64,000 bases of DNA from JBHJGS01 sp050331575 (GTDB taxonomy: Bacteria; Pseudomonadota; Alphaproteobacteria; Sphingomonadales; Rhodothalassiaceae), in the NCBI GenBank assembly GCA_050331575.1, contig JBHJGS010000016.1, positions 37,904 to 101,903 of the forward strand. Reading direction: 5' to 3'. Under the pieces are notes generated by a model, which had not been told where the DNA came from, searched no databases, and worked only from the letters and a program-made list of their open reading frames with translations. Shown piece after piece: positions 17,941 through 27,157 of the stretch. The translations under genes and the position numbers were made by a program. Positions within the stretch are counted from its first letter, which is position 1. Each line of letters begins with the position of its first letter.

Positions 17941-18060
17941 GAAGCAGTGGGCGCGATTTTCGCTATTCAGATGACGATTTGACCGGCGGTTTGCGACTTT
18001 GCAACAAAGATGAACAATGCCTGAACACAAACACCTATTCTCTGCGAATTCTGGGCAGTG

Positions 18061-18486
18061 CTATCGTCGTAACGGACCGGCGGATGCGGTCCACCCGATC
18101 CGGTCCATGCTCCACTCACGAACCGCACCGTGTTGTGGCGCGATCTCAACGCGGATGCGATACATCTGAGCGCGAAATCGGCCGGCCTGGCCCGTAACCG
18201 AAACGATCGGGCGCGACGGACCATAAGGTTCAGCACGCCAACGGACGAAGCCACCGGACGCGGCCAGTTCTCCGCTTTGATGCAATGCCGGATTGAGCGG
18301 GTCAAGATGGTTCATGGCCAGGCGATCCAAGGCCAGCCGGTCGTGCGCCCGCTCCACCGCCAGGGCCGCCCGGCCCGCTGAACTCTGCAAGGCGTAAAGC
18401 GGCAGCAAGGCAGCGGCCAGAAGCGCCAGCGCCACTAGCGCTTCCAACACGCTAAAGCCGGCCTTGGTCGCAGCTGCCGCGGTCAA
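18061..18486 (-). CDS. gspI: T2SS minor pseudopilin GspI
   Basis: This 141-aa pseudopilin has a short leader, then G-FSVLEALVALALLAAALLPLY with Glu+5. The size and Val/Leu-Glu-Ala-Leu signature fit GspI. No ATG precedes the cleavage site. A TTG at 18486 overlaps the gspD stop (TTGA) and has CGGAG six bases upstream, so TTG is the likely start with coupling to gspD. Confidence 0.83.
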   Translation of the reverse strand: MTAAAATKAGFSVLEALVALALLAAALLPLYALQSSAGRAALAVERAHDRLALDRLAMNHLDPLNPALHQSGELAASGGFVRWRAEPYGPSRPIVSVTGQAGRFRAQMYRIRVEIAPQHGAVREWSMDRIGWTASAGPLRR

Positions 18487-20672
18487 TTCAAGCTCCGGGT
18501 GCGCAGCGTGCGGAAGCGGTTTTGATCGGCCAAGGTGCCGTTGATCTCGCCGACCAAATAGTCGACGAACTTTTGCCGGTCCTCGGAATTTTGGATGATA
18601 TAGGCGGTGATGATCAGCAAAACCTCTTGCCGGGAGCGGGAGATGCTCTCATCCCGGAACAACCGGCCGAAGAAGGGAATATCCTTCAAAAACGGCACGC
18701 CGGTGATATTCTGATCGATATTGTCCTGGATCAGGCCGCCCAACACCGCCGTGGCGCCGTCTTCCAGCGTCAACTGCGTGGTCAAGTTGGTGTTCGAGAT
18801 GATCGGGTTGGCCACCTCGGTCAGGGTATTTTCAGACGAAGACGACACTTCCTGGGTCAAGGTCAGATCGACCCGCCCGTTACTGTAGACGATCGGCTCG
18901 ATGGACAAGAGAACACCGGTGGATCGAAAACCGACCTGCTGCAGCACCGCAGAGGCCCCGCCATCGGCTTGGAAGTCCGTTGGCGCTTGGGAGCTGACCA
19001 CCGGCACATCGTCCCCGATCTGAATATTGGCGGCGCCGCCGGAGCGCGCAACGACCCGGGGTGTCGACAAGATCTCCACCTGATTGTTGGACGCCAGCGC
19101 GGCAAGATCGGCGACGACATCGCCGGCATTGACCCCGAACACAAGCCCGCCATTGGCCGCCGCATTCAAGACCGCATCCTGCAGGTCGAAATTGCCGTCC
19201 GCGCCCGTGCTCGCTGCGATGTTCAAGTCCAGATTGGTGCTTTCATCGAGCATCACCTCAACAATGGTCACCTCGATCAACACCTCCGGCGTGGGGGTAT
19301 CCAGGCGCCGCAGCAGGGGCAGCAGCCGTTCGTATTGACTGGGCGATCCGGAGAAGATCAGCCGGTTGCCCTGCGGGTCCACCACCAGCGCCCCATTCTG
19401 CACAGCCCGCCCCGCTTGCTGTCCCGCAGGCACGGCCGCAGGGGGCGGCACTTGGTCAGCCGGCGGCGCGAAGGCGGTCCGGGCCAGCACCTGATTGGCG
19501 GTGTTGGCGACGATGGTGGCATCGGTATTGCGCACCGTATAGACGAAGATCTGGTCGCTGTTGCCGCTAACCTGGGCTGGTTTGTCCAGCGTCTCCAGCC
19601 AATGGGCCACACGCACATAGGCCTCTTCGTTTTTCACAAAGGCGATCAGATCATTGGTGAACGGGACCGGCACCAGCAAGACGGTGGCGGCCTCTTGCGG
19701 CTGCAACGACACCTGCCAGCCTTCTGCGGTCAAGATCGCGCTGAGTTGCTGGGACAGGTCTGCCACCTGCCAGAAGATCGGGCTGTATTGGATGACTTCC
19801 GTGCCGGCAAAGGCCGGCACGTCCAGGGTTTCAATCACCTCGATCGCGGCGTCGACCTCATCGGGCAGTCCGACCAGGATCAGCGACCCGGTTTCCAAAT
19901 CGGGGGTCGCCTCGACGCGCGCGTTGCGCGGAAACGTGCGACGCAACAAGCGCTGCATGGACGCCGGCGACACCGCACGCATCTGGATGAATTGCACCAC
20001 GGGCCGGAGCGACATCGGCGTGGACGGGCGGGAGCGCGAGCGGAAAAAGCGCGGCCGCAGATCGCGGATGCTTTCCTCCTGGACGATCCGGTATATGCCA
20101 TCCTCACCGCTCACCCGCACGCCATACGCTTCCAGCGTCTTGGAGATCAGGCTCAAAAAGTCATCCGCGGGCACATTGCCGGACGATCGCAACTGAATGA
20201 CATCGTTCCGCTTGGCCACTTCTGGCCCGGTGATATACGGCAACTCCAGGATCTGCCCGAACACCAGATCGATGAAGGCGGGCAAGGCCAGCGGCGGGAT
20301 CGTTGTATCAACCAGCCGGTCACCGGGTTTGGGCGGCGGCTTGCCCTTTTCGTATGCGGCCTGGGCGCGCTTTGAAAAATCCGGGATCTGGTCGCTTTTC
20401 AGCCGCTGTTCCCGAACCAGCCCCAGCGGCTCTTCCGGCTCTGGCGCATCGGTCAGCGTTTCGGTTTCGCGCACTTCAGCAGGATCCCGATCGATCTTGG
20501 TGCGCAAGGTGTTCTGCTCCACCTGCAAGTCCGGCGGCGGCGCCCCGACACAACTGGCAAGGCTGAAGAGCACGCCGGTCGTGGCGGCAAGGCGCCAACG
20601 GACCGCAGCGGCAGCGAGACAACGAAGGAAACCGAGGATCATGGACACAGCAAACACATCAAGACGCGACAC
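18483..20672 (-). CDS. gspD: T2SS outer-membrane secretin GspD
   Basis: This 729-aa secretin has an N-terminal hydrophobic segment ending in a lipobox (LFSLASC), so it may be a lipoprotein that reaches the outer membrane without a pilotin. N-domains follow, with a Pro/Gln-rich linker in the third (ADQVPPPAAVPAGQQ). The secretin core includes VEVMLDESTNLDLNI and the conserved C-terminal VPFLKDIPFFGRLFRDE. The GTG start at 20672 has AGGGG upstream; ATG at 20642 is an alternative. gspI overlaps its end. Confidence 0.94.
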   Translation of the reverse strand: MSRLDVFAVSMILGFLRCLAAAAVRWRLAATTGVLFSLASCVGAPPPDLQVEQNTLRTKIDRDPAEVRETETLTDAPEPEEPLGLVREQRLKSDQIPDFSKRAQAAYEKGKPPPKPGDRLVDTTIPPLALPAFIDLVFGQILELPYITGPEVAKRNDVIQLRSSGNVPADDFLSLISKTLEAYGVRVSGEDGIYRIVQEESIRDLRPRFFRSRSRPSTPMSLRPVVQFIQMRAVSPASMQRLLRRTFPRNARVEATPDLETGSLILVGLPDEVDAAIEVIETLDVPAFAGTEVIQYSPIFWQVADLSQQLSAILTAEGWQVSLQPQEAATVLLVPVPFTNDLIAFVKNEEAYVRVAHWLETLDKPAQVSGNSDQIFVYTVRNTDATIVANTANQVLARTAFAPPADQVPPPAAVPAGQQAGRAVQNGALVVDPQGNRLIFSGSPSQYERLLPLLRRLDTPTPEVLIEVTIVEVMLDESTNLDLNIAASTGADGNFDLQDAVLNAAANGGLVFGVNAGDVVADLAALASNNQVEILSTPRVVARSGGAANIQIGDDVPVVSSQAPTDFQADGGASAVLQQVGFRSTGVLLSIEPIVYSNGRVDLTLTQEVSSSSENTLTEVANPIISNTNLTTQLTLEDGATAVLGGLIQDNIDQNITGVPFLKDIPFFGRLFRDESISRSRQEVLLIITAYIIQNSEDRQKFVDYLVGEINGTLADQNRFRTLRTRSLN

Positions 20673-20744
20673 CGCACGCCCCTGCGTCTAATCGGCTAGA
20701 AGCGTTTTGAGAATAGCAAAGATGCGACCACCGCACCGCCCGGG

Positions 20745-21293
20745 TCAGCCCCGCTTGTCCGGCTGATAGGCGAAGACCGGCAGGATCACCGGCGCCTCCT
20801 TGGCCCAGCGCAGTTCCACCTCGTTCAGGGTAATCCGCGCCACCTGCCAGCCCCCCGGCAATTGCTCGCCGGCTTGCGCGGCCAAAATCGCCCCTCCGCC
20901 GCCCTTGACATAAAGCCAAGGCTGCACCCCATCCTTCACCGCCACGCCGAGGATATTGGGCAGTGGCGGGCGCTTGGGTTTTTGTTGCGATTGCTGCGCA
21001 GCCGCCGCGGCCGCAGCAGCCCGCGCGGCTCGGGCGGCATCCGCGGCCTCGGCCGCCTCCCGACCGAACATGCCGCTGCTCAACAAGGCGCGCGAGAGCG
21101 CCAGCGGGGTAAGCTCAGCCTGGACGGCCTGCGCCGCCGGCGGCAACATCAAGGCCGCAATGGCGGCTTCATCCGCACCGCTTGGACGCGGCAGACCAGG
21201 GGTGAGCAGGACGCTGAGCCCGCCCAGGCCCAGCCCCAGCAGGACCAGGACCGCCCCGGCCGTCAGATACAGCGGCGGCAGATTAAGACGCAT
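20745..21293 (-). CDS. gspC: T2SS GspC-like protein
   Basis: This 182-aa bitopic protein has a membrane helix near residues 10-30 (LTAGAVLVLLGLGLGGLSVLL), a long Ala-rich linker that probably forms a helix (residues ~75-110), and a C-terminal homology-region-like domain (LPNILGVAVKDGVQPWLYV). GspC links the platform to the secretin through this domain. The ATG at 21293 overlaps the end of the gspM-like gene by 11 bases. It is shorter than many GspC proteins and has no visible PDZ domain. Confidence 0.68.
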   Translation of the reverse strand: MRLNLPPLYLTAGAVLVLLGLGLGGLSVLLTPGLPRPSGADEAAIAALMLPPAAQAVQAELTPLALSRALLSSGMFGREAAEAADAARAARAAAAAAAAQQSQQKPKRPPLPNILGVAVKDGVQPWLYVKGGGGAILAAQAGEQLPGGWQVARITLNEVELRWAKEAPVILPVFAYQPDKRG

Positions 21294-21861
21294 CGGCAAC
21301 CGTTTCCCCTTGTTGCACACGCAAGGGCGCATAGCCGGACAGGTTCACGAAGGTCCGGTGGGTCTGCACGGTCAGGTGCAGATCGGTGACCACCAGGCGC
21401 GGCGAATGCAGGCCAAGCGCGGCGGTGAACTCCATGGCGTCGAGCAGAGGCATGCGCGCATTGACATCGAATCGCAGCACGGTTTGCTGATCCAGTTCAA
21501 TCGGGTCGGGCAGCACGCGAACATTGGCACGCCCCTTGGCTTTGCCTTCCAGCAGCGCCTGGATGCGCCCTTGCACCTGGGCAGCGGCGACGCCAGGGGT
21601 GCTGGCCTGCCAGACCGAGCCCGACCAGGCGTCAGCGACCGTCCGGGCCTGCCCCTGCAGTTCTAGCCAGCCGGTGCGCTGCTCGATCTCTGCCAGGGCA
21701 AGGGCCCGGGTCTGCATCTCCCGCGCCGCAAGCTGGGCGGTGTCAGCGCGCTCATGCAGGTCAAGATAGGCGACGAACAGCAGCAGGGCGGCCAGGAGCT
21801 TCAGCCCCATCGCCGCCCGACCCGTCGGCTTTTCGACCGACCATCGCGCTAGCTTGACCAT
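21283..21861 (-). CDS. gspM: T2SS GspM-like protein
   Basis: This 192-aa bitopic protein has one N-terminal membrane helix (AAMGLKLLAALLLFVAYLDL), a helical stretch after it (RADTAQLAAREMQTRALAL) and a small C-terminal periplasmic domain of ferredoxin-like length. Size, topology and position beside gspC, and divergent from gspJKL, fit GspM. ATG at 21861 was chosen over upstream codons because it starts the helix-bearing part, with AAGG upstream at a rather long distance. Confidence 0.65.
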   Translation of the reverse strand: MVKLARWSVEKPTGRAAMGLKLLAALLLFVAYLDLHERADTAQLAAREMQTRALALAEIEQRTGWLELQGQARTVADAWSGSVWQASTPGVAAAQVQGRIQALLEGKAKGRANVRVLPDPIELDQQTVLRFDVNARMPLLDAMEFTAALGLHSPRLVVTDLHLTVQTHRTFVNLSGYAPLRVQQGETVADAS

Positions 21862-22020
21862 GACCGTCTCTACCTTTCGAAGGCCCGCATGGCGCCCGGC
21901 GCGCCGACATGCCTCAACCGCAATTGACAAGCACCACGGTTTCACCGCAAACATGGCGGGATTGATCCGCGGGCGCGCCGGTCCGCCTTTGAGCAATTGC
22001 GCTTTCGACAGTCTGGCTAG
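21862..22020. promoter_or_regulatory. Divergent control region of the two T2SS arms
   Basis: The leftward gspM-C-D-I arm and rightward gspJ-K-L arm start from this 159-bp gap. A TTGACA on the plus strand (21925-21930) is a possible -35 for gspJ, but no good -10 follows at the right distance. No clear leftward promoter was seen. Confidence 0.35.
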
Positions 22021-22677
22021 ATGATTTTGCGGTTTCGAACAAGGCCCGTGCGATGCCGGCGCCCTGGCGCGGCCGGCTTCTCGCTATTGGAATTGATCAT
22101 CACCATGGCGCTGTTATCGCTGGTGACGCTGTTTTTAACCCAATCGGTCTTCACCCAATGGTCGATTGCTCGCCGCGTCTCCGCCGCCTTCGACCGCAGC
22201 CGCGATCTTTATATGAGGGAGTCGCTGTTCGAGGATTTGGTCGCCGGTCTCATGCCGGCCTGGCCGGAGCAACAAGACAGCGCGTTTCAAGGCCGGCCGG
22301 AGCGGTTCAGCGCCGTGACGCTGCAGCCCTTGGGTGGCGGGCCGGACAGCGTGGTGTCGCTGCGCTTGGATATTCTGGGGCCGATCGGCAACCAATCGGT
22401 CAGTGCGCGATTGGGCGATCAGACCCTGCCGCTTCTGACCGGCGTCACCGCGGCTCGCCTCGACTATCGGGCGATCGACGGGAGCTGGCACTTGCGCTGG
22501 CCGCCACCAAACAATCCCGGCAACGGTGTCGATAGCGGCCGCCCGGTGTTTGAAACGCCGCCCCTGCCGGTGTCGGTGCGATTGACCTATGAGCTGGCCG
22601 GCCAGCGCTTTGTCTGGATCGGCAATCTTGCCTCAACGCCAGCCCTACCACCGCGGGAGCAGGATTTTGCCGGCTGA
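22021..22677 (+). CDS. gspJ: T2SS minor pseudopilin GspJ
   Basis: This 218-aa pseudopilin has a basic leader and G-FSLLELIITMALLSLVTLFL with Glu+5. The larger globular part and length fit GspJ, which joins GspI and GspK at the pseudopilus tip. The ATG at 22021 has no strong ribosome site. It is the first gene of the rightward arm. Confidence 0.85.
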   Translation: MILRFRTRPVRCRRPGAAGFSLLELIITMALLSLVTLFLTQSVFTQWSIARRVSAAFDRSRDLYMRESLFEDLVAGLMPAWPEQQDSAFQGRPERFSAVTLQPLGGGPDSVVSLRLDILGPIGNQSVSARLGDQTLPLLTGVTAARLDYRAIDGSWHLRWPPPNNPGNGVDSGRPVFETPPLPVSVRLTYELAGQRFVWIGNLASTPALPPREQDFAG

Positions 22678-23680
22678 TCGCGGCCTGTGGGCCCCGGCGC
22701 AAGGCTTCGTGCTGCCCTGGGTGTTGGTCTTCATTCTCGTGGTCGCCGCTTTGGCCTTGATCGGTGTCCGGGCGGCGGAGCGCGGCCAAACCCTGGTGCG
22801 CAGCATCGAGTCGCGTCAGGCCGCTGAACGGGCGCTGCAAAGCAGCGAGCACCGCGTCCTGTTTCAATGGCTGACCGCACAGCCAGTGTCCGGCGGCATC
22901 GACCTTGCCGCGGCGCCGCAGTCACAACGGACCACGGGCTTGGAAGGATTGCCCAAAGCCTCGGCCAGCGAGAATGTCTGGCGCGCCGATGGCGGCGTGC
23001 GCCGGGACAGCAATGGCGTGCTGATCCGTTACCAGGATAGTGTCGGCCTGGCGTCGCTCAATCGTGCCCGCCCGGAGGACTTGGCGTGGCTGCTGCAGCG
23101 CTTCGGTGTGGCAGAGCCGGCTGCGGAGCAGTTGGCCGCGCGCCTGGCGGACTATAACGACGCGGACAGGGTGCGCCGTTTCCAAGGTGCCGAGGCGCCG
23201 GAATATCGGCTGCACAGGCGCGGTGCGCCGTCCAATTCGCCGCTCCGGGCACACCAGGAATTGGCCCAGGTGCTCGGTTGGGACGCCTACCGCAGCGTCT
23301 GGACCGATCCCGCCTTCATCGATGCCACCACCGTGGAGGCGCGGAATTTCGTGATCAATGACGCGCTGATGCCTGCGGCATTGAAGCGGCGTTTGGCGGG
23401 GCCGAACGGCGCTGTGCCATTTGGCAATGACGGCGGCATTGCCCAGGCGTTCGGCCGGTCGCCGGGCCCGCGCGCGCGGTTTGTCTTGTCGATCGGCTTT
23501 GAGGGGCTTAACGGTCCACAGCGCTTGATGCATGTGGTGGAAGTGGAACGGCGACCCGATGCGCTCGATCTGCCTTTCTACCGTTACTTTATTGATGACC
23601 GTCAGTTAGACTCTGCCAATGACCCTAATGGCGACTCTCCGCCGCTTTTTCCGGCCGACCCTCCTGGCGCACAGCGCTGA
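22667..23680 (+). CDS. gspK: T2SS minor pseudopilin GspK
   Basis: This 337-aa protein has G-FVLPWVLVFILVVAALALIG, a prepilin-like helix that lacks Glu+5. That absence is the hallmark of GspK, the tip pseudopilin. The helical domain with SLNRARPEDLAWLLQRFG and the length also match. The frame is open from 22589, but TTG at 22667 has GGGAGCAGG upstream and overlaps the gspJ end, so I use it. GspL starts 62 bases before its stop. Confidence 0.85.
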   Translation: MPADRGLWAPAQGFVLPWVLVFILVVAALALIGVRAAERGQTLVRSIESRQAAERALQSSEHRVLFQWLTAQPVSGGIDLAAAPQSQRTTGLEGLPKASASENVWRADGGVRRDSNGVLIRYQDSVGLASLNRARPEDLAWLLQRFGVAEPAAEQLAARLADYNDADRVRRFQGAEAPEYRLHRRGAPSNSPLRAHQELAQVLGWDAYRSVWTDPAFIDATTVEARNFVINDALMPAALKRRLAGPNGAVPFGNDGGIAQAFGRSPGPRARFVLSIGFEGLNGPQRLMHVVEVERRPDALDLPFYRYFIDDRQLDSANDPNGDSPPLFPADPPGAQR

Positions 23681-24662
23681 GGGCGAGCTTGGCGTGCGCC
23701 AAGCCGGCGGCCTGTTCGGGCCACGCCTGCTGATCATCCCGCGCAGCCACTGCAGCTACCAATTCCTGCCCGGCGATTACCGGCGACCGCAGGCACGCAA
23801 GGCTTTGGACTTGAAGCTGCGCCACGAGCGACCGTTCGACGATACCCAAAGCTATATCCGCATCGGCACGGCCGGGGCATCGGTATGGAGTTGGGAGGGC
23901 TTTCCGGCCCCTCCCGGCTTGCGGCCGGTCCCTGAGTCGGCGCTGCACATCAGCGTCGACGGCAGCGACTTGGTTGAGACGATGCATGGCGTGGAAGGCC
24001 AAATCTGGCGCGATGGCCATTTGGTAGCCTCGCGCTGGTGGCCGCAAACACCGCGCGCGCCCGATTGGGCGGCGTTTGTCCGGTCCGCCGGCCAAGCACC
24101 GGCACACAGCGATGTGGCGCAACCACGCCGGCCCGCGACACAAGAGATGCCGCTGATCGACGGTCCGCTGCTGCCCTGGCTCGGCAGCTTGGTGCAGCGC
24201 CGCGGGCTGGCCCTCATTGTGTTGATCCTGGCCCTGCCCGCCGGCCTGGATGCCGCCCGATGGGCCGGCTCAGCCTGGCGGCACGCGCATTACGAGGAAC
24301 AGGTCAACGCCTTACGGGAAACGGCGCAGCCCATTCTGGCCGCACGCAGTGCTGCCGCGGCGGCGGTTGCCACCGTGCGGACGCAGCAAGGTGTCGGCGA
24401 CGACGCCCTCGTGTTGCGCGCGCTGACGGAATGGAACCAGGCGCTGAGCGGCCGCGACTTGGTGATTGACCGCATCAACCTGCGCGGCCGCCAGCTGGAC
24501 GTGCGGGTCGAAGGGGCAGCGATTAAGGACGGCGCGGAGATTGTCCGGACCTTGGAAGCGCTGCCAAGCTGGAGCCGCGTCTCGATCCAGCCCAGCGACG
24601 GCGATGCCGGCACCATTCAGGCGATTTTGGTGCCGTTCACGGCTCCGCTGACGGCACCGTGA
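23619..24662 (+). CDS. gspL: T2SS GspL-like protein
   Basis: This 347-aa protein has a cytoplasmic actin-like-type N-terminal half, one membrane helix near residue 200 (GLALIVLILALPAGLDAARW), a helical stretch and a small ferredoxin-like C-terminal domain (DLVIDRINLRGRQLDVRVEG). This is the GspL/PilM-PilN-type arrangement that docks GspE. It overlaps gspK by 62 bases. The start could also be the ATG at 23628. Confidence 0.75.
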   Translation: MTLMATLRRFFRPTLLAHSAEGELGVRQAGGLFGPRLLIIPRSHCSYQFLPGDYRRPQARKALDLKLRHERPFDDTQSYIRIGTAGASVWSWEGFPAPPGLRPVPESALHISVDGSDLVETMHGVEGQIWRDGHLVASRWWPQTPRAPDWAAFVRSAGQAPAHSDVAQPRRPATQEMPLIDGPLLPWLGSLVQRRGLALIVLILALPAGLDAARWAGSAWRHAHYEEQVNALRETAQPILAARSAAAAAVATVRTQQGVGDDALVLRALTEWNQALSGRDLVIDRINLRGRQLDVRVEGAAIKDGAEIVRTLEALPSWSRVSIQPSDGDAGTIQAILVPFTAPLTAP

Positions 24663-24669
24663 CCGGCCG

Positions 24670-26106
24670 GTGCGACCGCTGAGCCTGCGCGCGCCCTGGC
24701 GCTCGGCGACGGTTCTGACTTGGGGAGCAATCGCGGCGCGAACCGCCAGCACCGCCTTGGCGCTCCCGCTGGTGGTGACGCTCTATCCGGCCGCAGAGGC
24801 GGCATTCTGGTTTCTCTGCGCGGCCATTTTCACCTTCGCTCAAGTCGCAGAATTCGGCCTCTCCGCCACTTTCGTCCGGTTCATCAGCTATGGCTTCGGA
24901 GGGGCCCGAATGGCGGACCTGTCCGCTATCGGTTCGGCCCGGACCGGCCGCTCCGCGGCGCCCGATGCCGACACGCTGTTTCGCTTGGCCGGAACCGCCA
25001 AGGCCTTAGGCGCCCGCTTGGCCTTGACCACGCTCGTGCTCGCACTCCTTCTGGGCAATCTGGCCCTGGCCCGGCCGATCGCCGAACTGGCCAATCCGAC
25101 ACAAGGGTGGCTTGCAGCTCAGCTCGTCTTCTTGGCGCTCGCGCTGCGCGTTTGGGGTCAAGCCTATGCCAGCCTGCTGCAAGGCATGAACCGGATGCGC
25201 GCGTTCCGGTCGATCGAATTGGCCGTCTATGGCGGTCAGTTCATCAGCATCTTGGCGGTGTTTCTGATGCGCGGCAATATTCTGATGCTGGTCCTCGCCA
25301 CCCATCTTTGGCCCGGCCTGGCGATCGTGTTGACCGCCTGGGCCTGCCGCCGCCTCGACCGCCGCATCGGCGTCATCGACGCACCGGCACGCATTGACCC
25401 GCATGTCTGGCGATCGGCTTGGCCGGCAATGTGGCGCAGCGGACTGGCGGCGGTGATGTCGGTGGGCCTGCTGCAAGGATCGGGGCTCGTTTTCGCGCAG
25501 ATCGTCTCTCCCGCTCAGGTCACCGCCTATCTTTTTCACCTGCGGCTGATCAATCTGGTGCGCGAACTCTCGACGCCGCCATTCTTGAATGCGTTTCCAG
25601 GCATGGCCCAGATCATGGCCGCCGGCCGCATCCCGCAATTGCGAAGCCTCGCCCGCCGCGCCATGGCAGCGTCCTATTGGATCTATGCCTTGGGGGTTCT
25701 GGTGGTGGGCACGGCGGCGGCGCCGCTGCTGGACCGGCTCTTCTCCGGAACGATGCGCTTTAGCACCGGCTTGTGGCTGAGTTTCGCTGCCGCGTTTTTT
25801 TTGGAACGCTACGCCCATATGCATGTGCAATTATACACGCTGACCAACCGCGTGGTCTGGCATTTGCTGGCCAGCGCCAGCGGCGCCGCAGCAGTCGCAG
25901 CCGCCGTGCTGCTCTACCCGGTCCTGGGCGTGGCCGCATTGCCGGCCGGCTACGCGCTGGGCCTGCTGTTGATTGCCGTGCCGGTTACCGCGCGGCTGGC
26001 GTATCGCACCTTCAGCCTGGCCTTTCCCGGCCATGAACTGATCAGCCTGGCCGCACCGGCGGGCTTGTTCCTGCTTTACGTGCTGCTGGTGTCCGCAGGC
26101 GGCTGA
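24670..26106 (+). CDS. Polytopic lipopolysaccharide/polysaccharide flippase-like protein
   Basis: This 478-aa protein has about twelve to fourteen hydrophobic helices and starts with a basic segment. The pattern (SALAL-rich helix 1, a long Arg-rich cytoplasmic loop near residues 75-115, paired helices to the end) fits the MOP superfamily (Wzx-like). The start is GTG at 24670, eight bases after gspL. It would flip lipid-linked glycan units for the neighbouring glycan genes. Its end overlaps the end of pseI on the other strand by 31 bases. Confidence 0.7.
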   Translation: MRPLSLRAPWRSATVLTWGAIAARTASTALALPLVVTLYPAAEAAFWFLCAAIFTFAQVAEFGLSATFVRFISYGFGGARMADLSAIGSARTGRSAAPDADTLFRLAGTAKALGARLALTTLVLALLLGNLALARPIAELANPTQGWLAAQLVFLALALRVWGQAYASLLQGMNRMRAFRSIELAVYGGQFISILAVFLMRGNILMLVLATHLWPGLAIVLTAWACRRLDRRIGVIDAPARIDPHVWRSAWPAMWRSGLAAVMSVGLLQGSGLVFAQIVSPAQVTAYLFHLRLINLVRELSTPPFLNAFPGMAQIMAAGRIPQLRSLARRAMAASYWIYALGVLVVGTAAAPLLDRLFSGTMRFSTGLWLSFAAAFFLERYAHMHVQLYTLTNRVVWHLLASASGAAAVAAAVLLYPVLGVAALPAGYALGLLLIAVPVTARLAYRTFSLAFPGHELISLAAPAGLFLLYVLLVSAGG

Positions 26107-27155
26107 CCGGGTTCGAGCAGATCCCATGTCACCGGCGTGCCGCGGGAGACAGCGCGGACCACCGCGCGGCCCAGCACGGCCTCATAATGTTTCGGCGCCA
26201 AGCCGAAGCCTGGGCGGATGCTGCGAACGCTGTCCGGCCCCAGGCGCTCGCCCGCCGCCAGATCGCGCACGACATAAAGCGAGCGGCGGAACCGCAGGGT
26301 CTCTTGCTCTGCCGGCTTAACCTGATAATCGGCCGCGCCTAAAGCCGACCAGGCGGTGCGGGTGTCTGCCACCAGCCGCGCCAGCTCCGGCTCGGTCAGC
26401 GAAAACGCGCTGTCCGGGCTGTCCTCTTCGTCGTCGAGCATAAAATGCTTTTCGATGAGCACCGCCCCCAGCGCCGTTGCGGCCACCGGCACCGCCGTGC
26501 CGAGGCTGTGGTCGGACAGCCCGACCGGCACGCCGAACCGGGCGGCAAGATCTGGAATGGTGCGAAGATTGGCCTGATCGGCGGGGGTCGGATAGCCGCT
26601 GACGCAATGCAGCAGGATCAGATCCGCTGCACCGGCTGCGCGCGCGGCCTCCAGCGCCTCGGCGATCTCAACCAGCCCGGCCATGCCACTGGACAGGATG
26701 ATCGGCTTGCCCGTGGCGGCGACCCGCCGGATCAGTGGCAGATCCACCAACTCGCACGACGCAATCTTATAGGCCGGCGCGTCCAGCGACTCCAACAGAT
26801 CCACCGCCGTGGCATCGAAGGGCGAGGAAAAGATCGGGATCCCCGCCACGCGGGCCCGCTCAAACAAGGGCGCATGCCATTCAAACGGCGTGTGGGCGCG
26901 CTGATAAAGCTGATACAAGCTCTCGCCGTCCCACAGCCCCCCGCGGATGGTGAAGGCCTCGGTGCGGCAGTCCAGCGTGATTGTGTCCGGTGTATAAGTC
27001 TGCAGCTTGACCGCATCGGCCCCGGCCCGCGCGGCCGCATCAATGCTGGCCAGGGCGCGCTGCAAAGAGCCGTTATGGTTGGCCGACAGTTCTGCAACGA
27101 TAAACGGCGGATGATCCAAGCCGATCGGGCGGCCGGCAATATGGGCGGTGACCAC
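26076..27155 (-). CDS. pseI: Pseudaminic acid synthase
   Basis: This 359-aa NeuB-family enzyme condenses phosphoenolpyruvate with a 6-deoxy amino-hexose to make a nonulosonic acid. AELSANHNGSLQRAL, LQTYTPDTITLDC, GGLWDGESLYQLYQRA and TPFEWH follow the PseI subgroup more than NeuB. A C-terminal SAF domain (GERLGPDSVRSIRPG) is present. The GTG start at 27155 is two bases after the upstream glycosyltransferase stop. None of the other pseudaminic acid genes (pseB, C, H, G, F) is in the window. Confidence 0.85.
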   Translation of the reverse strand: MVTAHIAGRPIGLDHPPFIVAELSANHNGSLQRALASIDAAARAGADAVKLQTYTPDTITLDCRTEAFTIRGGLWDGESLYQLYQRAHTPFEWHAPLFERARVAGIPIFSSPFDATAVDLLESLDAPAYKIASCELVDLPLIRRVAATGKPIILSSGMAGLVEIAEALEAARAAGAADLILLHCVSGYPTPADQANLRTIPDLAARFGVPVGLSDHSLGTAVPVAATALGAVLIEKHFMLDDEEDSPDSAFSLTEPELARLVADTRTAWSALGAADYQVKPAEQETLRFRRSLYVVRDLAAGERLGPDSVRSIRPGFGLAPKHYEAVLGRAVVRAVSRGTPVTWDLLEPGQPPADTSST

Positions 27156-27157
27156 GG

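Noticed and set aside
18522..20375. 617-codon plus-strand frame opposite gspD
   Set aside because: Rich in His, Arg and Gln as expected for an antisense shadow; gspD on the other strand is certain.
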